Below, in pieces: positions 23,101-34,786 of a stretch of DNA of 64,000 nt. This DNA is from Chaunax sp. Z400 (Eukaryota; Chordata; Actinopteri; Lophiiformes; Chaunacidae): positions 4,069,546 to 4,133,545 of the forward strand of contig CM075187.1 of the NCBI GenBank assembly GCA_037577475.1. The letters are read 5' to 3'. Positions within the stretch are counted from its first letter, which is position 1. Every line of letters starts with the position of its first letter. A program made the position numbers and the translations under genes. The notes below the pieces were generated by a model, which saw only the letters and a list, made by a program, of their open reading frames with translations, had not been told where the DNA came from and searched no databases.

Positions 23101-26100
23101 GTGGGTGAGTTGCATTTTTTCCAGTATTAGCCACCGTCTCTCTGATTCCTCTCGACTTTAAATGAGAGATTTAACATGTCATGATCATAAACACTAAAAG
23201 CCACAGTGTGTTCATGAATTAACTATAAATGTCTTATTTTAGATGGAGAGTATTTTACTTACACTCGACACGAGCCCATTGGAGTATGTGGCCAGATCAT
23301 TCCTGTGAGTGGAAAAAATCATTCTGAGAGACGATAGAGAGCAAATATTTACCTACTTTATGAGCTTCCACTGTGAAACTGTGAGGTTCTAGTTGATGTA
23401 CATAAATCATTAAAAGAAGGACATTTCCATTTATAATATTTTGTAAAGCATCATCTAGAAGGCAGTCAGTAGAGCACACAGACCCAACAATCCTGCACGT
23501 CTGTCTTGCTCTTACTATAAACCGGCTACATCAAGATCACCACCTGCAAATACATATTCTGAACCGACAGATATGGATTATCATCTGAATCTGCACTACA
23601 CTCAATATTTGTTATTTTTAACATGAAGGTTTATTAATTATTTCCTGGGGAAATTATGGACAATGTCTTTGCAATAAAGAAAGTCATGAAAACATCATTG
23701 ATCTGCACCAAAATGTATTCAGAGGTGCTACAAAATTTTAAGGCTTCTTTGCCTGACTCATGTACTTTCCATCCAAAGTCTAATTGAAATCGGCTCAATA
23801 GTTTCAGTATTTGGGAAAATGATGAAAAATCAGCGTTAAGTAAGGTTTTAAAAATAATAAAAGTAAATGCACTTTGGATCTGCCTCTCTGTCAATCAACA
23901 ATAAAAAACATAGAGTATTCATACATAGTGAAAGAAAACATGCACAATGTCTTTCAACTTGTCAGTTGACACAAGCGACTCTAATTTTAGATCCTTTGTA
24001 AATTGTTCCATGCCCCATGGTGCTTTGTAGGAGAATGCAATATATCCCAGATTTGTACGTATGAGTTCCTCATGCTGTTGACCTGTTGATGCACAGTGGA
24101 ACTTTCCAGTGATGATGTTTGCGTGGAAGATTGCTCCTGCTCTGTCCTGCGGGAACACTGTAGTCATCAAACCTGCAGAGCAGACCCCATTATCAGCCCT
24201 GCACATGGCTGCGCTCATCAAAGAGGTACTTTAATCGTTGCTGTTTCCCCTTTAACTTTGATATAAGAACAAAGAGCATACAAAGCCATAAATGTGCGTT
24301 CAGAGATCGCTGAGACATCCTCAGCTGTAAAACTATAAGATTATGTCTCAGTTAAAGATGAGCATGTTGTTGTGGCTGCGTGGCTATTCTTAATCTCTCC
24401 CTCCTCTGTGTTCAGGCTGGGTTTCCTGCAGGAGTGGTGAACGTGGTGCCAGGTTACGGTCAGACAGCAGGTTGTGCCATTTCACACCACATGGACATCG
24501 ACAAAGTAGCCTTCACCGGATCTACTGCTGTTAGTATCTACTGAAATGAATAGTTATTGAACCGTTTGTCTAAACTCTTTCACTGTGTATCTCACATTGC
24601 TGTCAACGGTTGCCAGGTTGGGAAACTCATCCAGAAGGCTGCAGGTGACAGCAACCTGAAAAGAGTCACACTCGAACTCGGTGGAAAAAACCCAAATATT
24701 GTCTTTGCTGACTGTGACTGTGAGTATTTTTTGTTTTTCTTACAACTGGATTACAGTTACTGTTTAAACGTAGTGTCCTTTTTGTTCCTATATGTAGTGT
24801 TACAGTGTACATATGGAATTATATTATTCTTTGCACTGACAATGTGCTTTAAAGTTTTAAGTTTACTTCATTTATTATAGCATAACAGGTTTTGCACCTC
24901 TCACAAACACAGACATAATGTGTAGAGACTGATATGTGAATAATAAAGCAAGATTAAAATAGAAAAATATTAACTGTAATTTAAAACCCAAGGAAACACG
25001 TAAAGATAGTTAGGGGTTGGGCATATGAGCCTTAAACATATATATGCAGAGCAAATGATGAAGAAATACAGCAAAAGTAAAAACAGAAAAATAAGTGACA
25101 AATAGGAAATAAATAGCAAATATATGTATTTACTCTCAGCTTTACTAGTAAAAAAAATGTAGGATTTTTTGGTGGTAAAATAGTGGCAAAATAAAAATAT
25201 TTACTTTTATGGTCCTAAATAGTTTTTGTACACAAAAAATGGCAAAACTTCTTGAATCACTATGCAAATATAAATATAGATAAACTAAGTTACTGTAAAA
25301 TGTAGTTAAATCACTAGTTAACTATATCTAGTTCACTACTTGCCAACATGGCTCATTTCTCTGGTTTCAACACTGGAAACGTTTGGGATGATGTAAGTAA
25401 ACAACCCAACAAAATACATGTCAAGTGTTTTTTTTAAGTAGTTGGCGTTTCAAACGTGATTGACATTTGAAAATGCATTTTATTTTGTGTTTAAAATGAT
25501 TAGAAATGCAACGTAAAAAGATCCACAATGCAAATAATCAATTTATATAACATGCACAGAATGAATTTCAAGTTTACATAAAGCAGAGTTCAAAATATGT
25601 TAAAAGAAGACAGAGGGTTTCCATAATGAAACCTTTTAGTGTATCTTCAGTGAGCAGATTAATGAATGACTCTGTGCAACCAGTAACCAGGTAGTAAACC
25701 AGGCTCTTACTGGGACTACGCTGCATCATCCTTCTCACAAACCTGCGAACCTGAACCTGCAGCGCTTTTGACTTCTTTGTCCACATGTCTGTCTTGCAGT
25801 AGAGTACGCAGTGGAGCAGGCCCACAGCGGTCTGTTCTTCAACCAGGGCCAGTGCTGTCTGGCTGGATCCAGGGTGTTTGTAGAGGAACCCATCTATGAA
25901 GAATTTGTCCGCCGCAGTGTAGAGAAGGCCAGATCCAAAGTCCTGGGAAACCCATTACTGCCAGGGGTTGACCAAGGCCCACAGGTACAGGACACAGTGA
26001 GGCTACCTCTTTTAGCCTGTCTGATCATGACCATGTTAACTTAACTGCAGGCTTTATGCACAAATAGGAAATGATCTGAGCTGCTGTTTGTTGCAGATTG

Positions 26101-27540
26101 ACCAGAAGCAGTTTGATAAGATAATGGAGCTGATAGAGAGCGGCAAGAGGGAGGGAGCCACGCTGGAGTGTGGGGGGTCCCCGTGGGGTCAGCAGGGACT
26201 TTTTATCCAACCCACCGTCTTCTCTAATGTCACAGACGATATGCGCATCGCCAGAGAAGAGGTACTGTGTTCTAAAACACACAGCTGCACAGACATAACC
26301 ACGCTGCATGGTACTCATGAAAGACATTATCTGTCCTTTGCTCACACTCTGTCAGATTTTTGGCCCGGTGCAGCAGATCATGTGTTTCCGCAGCATCCAT
26401 GAAGTCATCCAGAGGGCCAACGCCACACACTACGGCCTGGCAGCAGGAGTGTTCACCAGCAACGTGGACAAAGCCCTGACCGTTTCCTCTGCGCTGCAGG
26501 CTGGTGTGGTCTGGTGAGATCCTCTAAAGCTCATCTCCTGAAACCTTCATAGTGGTCTATATAATGAGGTGAAACTGGTTGTGTTTTTAGGGTGAACTGC
26601 TACAACGCCATGAGTGCTCAGTGTCCCTTTGGTGGCTTCAAGATGTCAGGGAATGGAAGGGAACTGTGAGTGATATGTTATCCCTGTTATAGCATAGCTG
26701 CTATAAAAGGTTCACTATGAAGTCAAAAGCCTGTAAACCCACTCCCACTACTTGGAATCATGTGTTTATGATCAATAGTTTATAAGTTATCATCAAAAAC
26801 ATCCAGACATGACATCTTCCTGCAGACACATAAAATCCATTTGAATGACTCTGAATCTGCATCATCTCAGCTACATATTGGTGCCAGTGCCATGTCTCTA
26901 TACCCCTCTCTGCTACCGCACTGTGAGCCAATAGATACTGACCCCTCCAGATCTCCCAGATCCAGATTATGCTCTTGATCTGGATCCAATTGCACATAGT
27001 GGTGGAACATCATGAGTTGTCCATGACTGGGTTTTTTAAATTTATTTATTTTTTGATTGGCCTTTTTTTCACGATGTTGGCAGAATTTTTTTTTTAGAAA
27101 GCCCCATCTCTCAGAAGTTTTCCAGAATCAATATTAATACTTGGATCCACTGCAAACTTTGGATTGTCTCCAGGCACAAGCTGCACATAGCCCCATCATC
27201 CTCCAATCAAGAAGGAGCGCTCGTGTTGCAAGACAGGCAAAATCCAGGGCAAAGAAAGTCCAAAAATCACTCACTACTGCTTGTTAAGCTTCATGAGCTG
27301 AGCGTATGGTGATAAGAATATCATTTTAACATTATGACCAACCTTCTTACGTGATTTTGTTGATTGGAGAGTCCGTTGTGAACTGCGTTGAATAAGTTGC
27401 TCCTGTAATGTGAGGAAACATCACAGGTAGGTTTTCCTCCCATAATCAGTGGTGTTCTTTGTTTCAGGGGGGAATACGCTCTTCAGGAGTACACTGAGGT
27501 CAAGGCGGTCACCATCAAAATCTCACAGAAGAACTCATAA
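20156..27540 (+). CDS. aldh1a1: Retinal dehydrogenase 1 (aldehyde dehydrogenase 1A1)
   Basis: NAD-dependent cytosolic enzyme oxidising retinal to retinoic acid. Exons: 20156-20216, 21178-21341, 21701-21805, 22706-22846, 22975-23104, 23243-23304, 24097-24225, 24416-24529, 24617-24719, 25800-25984, 26097-26261, 26356-26513, 26591-26665, 27468-27540. All phases agree; 554 residues against about 501 in human. Seen: PWNFP with Asn223, catalytic Glu322 in LELGG, nucleophile Cys356 in FFNQGQCC; all sit exactly 53 residues beyond the human positions. LGNPL, FGPVQQIM, SAQCPFGGFKMSG and the C-terminal KISQKNS favour ALDH1A1 over 1A2 or 1A3, as does linkage to tmc1. Odd features: an N-terminal region of about 75 residues rich in Asn, Gln and Pro, encoded by two exons (a later Met in the second exon is possible), and Ala where GSTE is usual in the NAD-binding turn. 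Confidence 0.88.
21926..22120. repeat. Degenerate (GATAC)n minisatellite in aldh1a1 intron
   Basis: Imperfect pentanucleotide units (GATAC, GATAT, GATAA, CATAC) run for about 190 bp in the intron after the IFINNEWH-type exon. Units vary from copy to copy, so the tract looks old. Confidence 0.85.
22330..22690. other. Unexplained intronic stretch, possibly transposon-derived
   Basis: In the same intron, after the GATAC tract. It has more balanced base composition than the flanking intron (for example 'gtgctcctcaaagcacagac' and 'ggctctccgggacagcctgg'). It looks like a fragment of an old coding element but shows no long open frame. I do not recognise the family. Confidence 0.3.
26735..27190. repeat. 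Dispersed repeat copy in last aldh1a1 intron
   Basis: 'ggaatcatgtgtttatgatc', 'gaatctgcatcatctcagct' and 'tggatccaattgcacatagt' match 61.9-62.5 kb. The first block also matches 19.64-19.68 kb. It accounts for much of the unusually long intron before the final coding exon. Confidence 0.65.
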
Positions 27541-27927
27541 TAATGTCCCGTCACAGGACTGACTCTCTCCTGCCACCCCATGGCTTCAGGTCCTCCACAC
27601 ACATTTAGCAAATTGGCACCCATGTCACTTCAGGAACACGTAATCCTGTCAGATATTTGTTACGTTCCTATGTTCTATGTATCTATGTTACTCTAGTGCA
27701 CTATCTCAGATGTATTTTAACTGGCAGCATGTTTTCTACCATATAGCACTGTCTGGTATGTGTTTGTTAGCTTAAGGCAGCCTGTTTTTGTTCAGAGGTT
27801 TCCACTTTAAATAGCACGTTGCCAGAAACAAATGATTTAATAGGTGTCATACAAAAAATAGAAAGACATTTTACATACTATTTACAGGGATTTTCAACTG
27901 GAATCGATAAAAATGTTGACCCACATT

Positions 27928-27933
27928 AATAAA
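27928..27933 (+). terminator. aldh1a1: Poly(A) signal of aldh1a1
   Basis: AATAAA lies 388 nt after the aldh1a1 stop codon. Confidence 0.5.
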
Positions 27934-28187
27934 CAGTAAACATGATCATGATATATGTCTGTATACAACATAGTACTGTGCCGTGAATCTTTTTTCTATA
28001 TCTGTGTCCATTCACACACATCATCTCCAAACCTAACTGTGTAGAATGTAGTTTAATTTCTTTAGGTGATAAATTAATTGGCATGTTAAAAAAAAAAGTA
28101 GTCATGCTGCTTTTTCATGTCTGTGAATTTGATGTAAAATCATAATGTTTCATCGGCCAATCAATAGCGTTTAATTAATTAAAACAT

Positions 28188-28193
28188 TTTATT
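28188..28193 (-). terminator. tmc2: Poly(A) signal of tmc2
   Basis: TTTATT on the + strand (AATAAA on the coding strand) lies about 110 nt after the tmc2 stop. It is about 255 bp from the facing aldh1a1 signal. Confidence 0.5.
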
Positions 28194-28301
28194 ATTCTAG
28201 TGGCATCCTCCCTATGATTTATGACTTTGAAGGCGGTGGTCATGTTAGCAGATGCTGATTGTTTGAGGTGAGCTGTGGATATCGTCCATGAATCGTGACT
28301 C

Positions 28302-31300
28302 TTATTGCCTTGGAGGCCCACCTCGCCCTCTTCCTCTCCCAGGACCAGGCTGAGGCCCCCTGGCATTTCCAGGAGGCCCTCTCCTTGGTCCTGGGGCTTT
28401 GGTCACTGGAGCTCCGGGGTTTGGGGCAGCCAGGGACACATCCTTTTGCAGATTGACCCCTTTCGCTGCTGCGCCTGGCTTTGTTTTGGTAGCCTTGCTC
28501 CCCTTCTCGATTACAACATCTGAGAAGACAGATGGAGAGCAAAAAGAGGGGTGAGGACAGTCAGGTGCAAATTGTCTGACAGTGTACAATAAGGGATAAT
28601 GCCGGTGTGTGTTTGTACCAGGCGGGGGCGGCTCTTCCTCCTCTGTGGGAGGCGGTATTAGAGACTTGTTTGGCAGCAGGTCCTCCAAGTCTTTCATCAC
28701 TTGATTAGTGCTGTCCTTGTTGTTCCTCCGGTTCTTCTCCTCGTCTCGAGCCTAAAGTGATGGACGGTCATTTGTTTGATTGACCAAAGGAGAACAGACA
28801 CAACAAGAGGACGCGCATACTGACCATTTGCATCTTCTTTTTAAGGTCCAGGTTTGCTTGTTGGTATGCCTTTGAGACTGCATTCAGATAGTAGAGGGCC
28901 AACCTGTTACACAATATAATAAGTCTCAAGTGAACGAGGCGGTCGACACAAAAGTCATTCCTATTAAATTTATACAAATGGACATTTGTGGCAGTTTTAG
29001 ACTCAACATGTATAAAGTTGACTGTTTTAGATAAATAAAATAATAAAATAATGTGTAGCATTTCAACATTAACCATTGTGTTAGTATCAAAAAAGACCTA
29101 TGGGAGAAATAAAAGTTACATTTTCACTATGATAGGCTAATTGTCCTACAGGCAAAATTTCATACTATCAGCATAATTTGAAATATGTAATAATGCTCAT
29201 GTAGGATAACCAGACTGCCAATATGTTGGCATTGCTCAGAAAGCCAGATTCATAAATGTAAAGTTACAAAATTTGAAATAACTATAAAACTGTACAGATT
29301 TACTGGTGGAGACAGTTTTGTTTCCCTTCCTCTGCAGTACATGCCGTACAGCATTTCACCTGATGTCCAATAGATATACTGTATATATAATAGAATAGTC
29401 CAAACACTTTATTACCTCCGTCAAGGAGGTCGCAGAATTACTCAAAAAGTTGTGATTTTGATTTAATTGTTTTGGAGTGGTAGGTACGACCCAAGTAACA
29501 ATCCATTAGATTTTAATGGTGATCTGGATCGTCATCTGGACCCGGATTCTTTACCGTTGCTGGATAGGGGCAATTATAAGATTTTTACTTCAAACTTCAT
29601 GGATAATGCCGACAATCCTTGGACAAAAATAACACAATAACATCCCCAAGTGGATCTAAGTAATATTCTGCATCTGGTGTTTTTAATTTATAGGGCTCAT
29701 GGAAAATGAACTACTGCGAGATAACAAATAATAATAATGCTACTTACACCATGAGGAGGACAGCAGGCAGGATGAGTCCAGGGTTGGTGGCATATGAAAA
29801 AATGTTCCCAATGAAGGCTGGCAGATCCTGTTCTATGGTCTGCATGACGATTTCATACATCTTCTCCTGGCCACTGAGGGCATCACATTAAGAATACTCT
29901 TAATCGGCAAAAAAAAGCAATATATATTCATATTATGCTATTGTGTAATACACCGTCTCATTCAGACTGCCTCCATCTCTCACTGACCTGAATGGGCCAC
30001 AGTCAAAGGACGGCGACAGCGTCATGATGGTGTAGACAACAGGCAGCAGGCTGAGGAACAGCACAAGCAGCAACAGGCCCATGTAGAAGTTGTTGGACCG
30101 TGAGGCCTTGAAAACTCGCTCATGAGGAACATTGCAGCACATCACCGCCCAGCACTGGTAGTACATGGAGCTCAGGAGACGCAAAACGTTCAGACCCACC
30201 AGACCTGGAGCGTAAAATGCTCCCATCCTGAGGAAAACAGCAGGGTTAGCAGCAGGTTTTCAAGACCACTGAGTGATCCAGGTGGTTTTAGCCCCAATAT
30301 ATATAAATAAATACACTTAACACTCACTATTTTAGCTCATTAGTGCCATTAGAGAATCCTGTGTAATGATGAAACACACAATAAGTGAAATACAGCAATT
30401 CACCATATCATTCCTTGATTGAAGATGAGCCCCAGCACATTCCCACTGATGTCAAACTCTCCATATGAAGGCTGGAATCAAATCAACAATGTGATTAGCA
30501 TGCTCAGCTGCATTAATAAAAGCCAGGATGATTCACTTTGCATGTGGTCCTGTCTCTGTGTCTCTGTAATTAAGTTCTCTTTGCAGTGTCCCGTTTCTCT
30601 GAATGTTAGGGATCGGCTGTCCTGCCAGATGTCATCGTCTGGTATCAGGTGAACTCGTATCCAATGCGAACTGTGCTGCACTCACACAGTGTTTAATAAT
30701 AGCTGAAGGATGGTAGCTATACAATGATGACATCATCACTTAAAATGATCAACCTGCTTGAAATTCACATTCAGCCACACGACTGCAGTTACAGCAGACT
30801 CAAATGTCACACTTAGTTTTGTGAAACGTGGTTCACAGGACAAAAATTTAAAAGAAAATATATATTCATTTCATTGCTTATTTTAACCAAGCAAACAAAA
30901 ACAATCACACGTAATGTAAACAAACACACTGTGTACTCACAAATCCGGCCTCCAGGTCCCAGCACCAGCAGTAGTTCAGGAAGCGGACGACGACAGCTCG
31001 CGCAAAATCACCAATCAGGATGGTCAGATAGGTCACCTGGATGTCCGACACGATCAGCTTCACAAATTCCTGAAACAACATAAGAAAAGCAGCAAAAAGA
31101 TTTAGAACAAATTCAAACCCAAACAGTGAAATCAATCACATCCCCTGTTTGAAGAAGTAGAATAAGGAGGGAAAGTAAAGGACTGATGCTGCAAACACAA
31201 AATCTGAAATCTAAGATGAAATATCTTAAATCAAGGCAATTGATTTCAGTCTGATGTGATATTTCTTCTAACCAGGAAGTCTGACTTGTTTCAACATTTT

Positions 31301-34300
31301 CTACCCTTAAGATATTCTAACTTGTTACTCAGACATTTTTTACTGGTTCTGAGTAACTTTTAAATTTTAGAGCTGTTTGATCAACACTTAAGAGTCCAAA
31401 ACTACTTTGTCAAAGTCAGAATTTATTATTTCAACCTTTTGATCTTTTTCCTCACATATTAAGAACAGAAGCAAATTGATAAGCTTTTATAAACAGGCAG
31501 ACTGTTTGTTGTTTATCAGAAGAAACTTTAAAGCACTGTTACATTTGTGGTTTACAATACATGTGGTTTATCCCGCCTCTGACCTCACTTCATCAAGGTT
31601 CATTTTAAGTGTGATTGTGGGCTTGATTTCATCATATTAACACAGAAAAGTTCATAGTGACTCTTGAACTGAGAAGAATCATCTTGTTTAGTGTTTTTAG
31701 GATCTTTCCATTCAAATTAAGAAAGAAAAAAACAGTGAAAGAAGAAATGATGAGCTAGTTTTGAGTTTATCTTTCTGTCAATAGGTGCTTGGAACGAGTG
31801 GTCTGCCACTTAATTCAAGATATTTCTCACTTTTCTAAAGCCTAGATCATTTTTCTTATTATTTCGAGACATTTTTATGAGGTATTCAATTCTTGTATTT
31901 AAAAACATGCTTAGTGTGACTCCTGACAATCCACAGGTTTGGAGAACATTCTAAACCCTCCACTGACTATTCCCACTGCCGTCTCCCAGCAGGGTCCTCT
32001 GATGACGTCGGCTGGGTGCATATTTGGAGGAGGCACGTCTGTCGTGTTGAAGAAGGAGCTGTAGTTGGCGTAGTACTCATTCAAAGTCCATTCAGTGGCG
32101 TTCCTGATCAACTTCTCGCTCTCCAACTAAAGAACAGAGAACAAGTCAAAGCATAAACTCAAACTCCAGGTAGGACAGTTCACACACTGGGTGTTTAGGG
32201 AAATGCATGTTCACTTTCTCAATGAGAGTTGTTGTTGTTGTTGATGGTTTTTTTCACACTTGCATTTTGGTGAAACGAAACAAGATATAATGTGTTCATT
32301 AATGAGCTTCAGGTTGGCAATTTCAAGTACTTGTGTGCTAAGCTAGGCTAACCAGGTGCTGGTGGTCTTGAAACAGGGAGACATCAATGGACTATAGTCA
32401 AATAGCAAAGCTGGTGTTTGTCGTCTTTGGATCATTGGATATTGCTGCCCTCTACTGTTGATTATCCTTTGGACAGTTATTTATAATTTTATCATAATCT
32501 TATTCCATCAGTTTCTTCATTCTAGTCGACTTATATGTTTTTAAGGAAAGTGTGCAAAGAAAAAACAGTTTCTCCAGCAGCTCCCCAGTATTCAAACAGC
32601 ATCCTCAGGCTGGTTTGCACCATAGCTGGTGATTTTACACCTGATATTACATTTTTGTAACTACAGAGAAAGTAAAGTACTAGAAAAAGGTACAGTTGGG
32701 TAACGGTACTGAAATTCCAGGTTTGATATATGTTAAAAAAGTGAACAGGTGTATCCAATACTATTCAGGTATGTAGTTATTTTGATTTCAAATCATTAAG
32801 AATTTATCTTATATCATTTATCTTATATATATTAACATATCAGAAGCCAGACAAACCACAGTAAAGGTGTCAGAGGAGGTTGTTACCATTGAGAAACGGT
32901 ACAAATAGCCTACAACTGTCCCACACCTGTTTAGGAACAAGAAACATACATCTGTCATACCTTGGCAGTAACCTCATCGAACAGGGCAAAGAGGAAGGTG
33001 TAAAGATTCCCCAGGAAAAGGGCAAAGATTCGGCCCAGCTGCCACTTGAGGGCAATACGGGGGTGATAATCTTCCAACTCTGCGATGGTTTCAAACAGAG
33101 GAGGACACACCAGCCCCAGCAGAGACATTACAAACTCCACCTGGACAAAAGAAGAGGGGGGTTACTAATCTAATGTTAGCTCTCTCCTAAATGTCCACAG
33201 CTCCTTGTGCTCTTCTGGATTGATAATCTGGAAATAGCATTGCTTACATGTGAGAGGTAAAGAAAGACTTGCCTCGTTCTTTTCCAACCACGACAGATTT
33301 TCGTTGTTGGTCTTTGCGAACTCCTGAGAACGTTTCACCACAAAGTAGATGAGGTATCCGCTGCCTCCGAGGCAAGATACGATCAGAAAGTTTGCCAGAA
33401 TCCTGAGGAACCGCCGGAGATGGATGTTCTCGTCTTTCTGGTTCTCCTGTTCATCCACGATGGATTCCTTCAGTGGGGAAAAATGAGTTGAGTGCAATTA
33501 CGTGACACACCAAAATTTTACCAACAAAAACTTTTAAATGTTTTTTTTATGCGAATCTAGATTGATTGATTTCACAAACACAATCTCAATCCTGCTTTTA
33601 TTGTGCTACAATGCTCATCCCCCAACACAGATATACACACACACACCTGCTAACCTTGAAGCTGGTGGTGATGGAGGCGTACTTATTGTCTGCTGTCTCA
33701 GGGTTTCCTATCAGATAGTCCCAGCTGGTGAACATCTTCCAGCTGAAGGTGAACTCTCCCTCGTCTCCCCCGTCTCCTCCTTCATTTGCATTACGAGCCA
33801 TCCTGAGAAGAGAATAAGAGCAGAAAGAACCGATTAAAATCTCTTTCTGCATGCATGTACATCTGTTAACATGCCTACATTAGTTGTGTGTCTTGACTTA
33901 CGTTCTTATGACAACCATCAGGCTGTATCCAAAGATGCCAACGCCCACCAGCAGGTACGACAGAGGGAGTCTGAACTGCAGCACCCCGATTGTTCGTTCA
34001 TGGTTGTAGTACCCGTAGAACAAAAAGGAGTACTTGCAGTATCCCTGTTAGTACAGATATATATTCAGACATACACATACATATCTCAACAAATCTATTT
34101 TTTAAACAAAATTAAGAAAAAGGTCAAATATGGCAAATAAAATTAAAATAAACCTATTCGGATTTAGTTGGTTATGTTAGCTGTATGTTTATAAATTGAT
34201 AAAGTAAAGATCCTCACTCCAAAGTCAGAGAGCACAGAGTAGTCCATGGCTGTGGGCTGTTCCTCTCGAGGCACAGTTTTCCTGGGAATGGAGCCGTAGG

Positions 34301-34735
34301 GAAGACCCATAAGAATCTAAACACAGAGGAGAGAGCTGGAGATGAGAAAACTGAGCACCTACAACCTCTGTTACATCAGGTATTAAACATCTAGCACGCA
34401 TTATGAGACAGGCTGTACCTCAGGCAACATCACCAGGCCGAACATGAACCCAAACAGGACCAGATTCAGGCCGTACATCCACCTCAGGAAAATAAAGTAA
34501 GACGCCACAGATGATCCAAAATGACCTATGATTAAAAAAAATTAAGTATTAGAAATTGTAAGGTCATGCTCAGTGATTATTGTTCAGGTCATATCGGTAC
34601 CAACTTTCTACTTCCTTTATCTTCCTCTCCCAGGGTATGCAGGCAGTTTTGAAGTTCTCAAAGTCACGTTTAAACTTGATTAGTTTCTGAAATTAAAGTT
34701 TGGAATGGTTATTTCCAGCATATCATTATAAAGTC

Positions 34736-34786
<51 letters not shown>

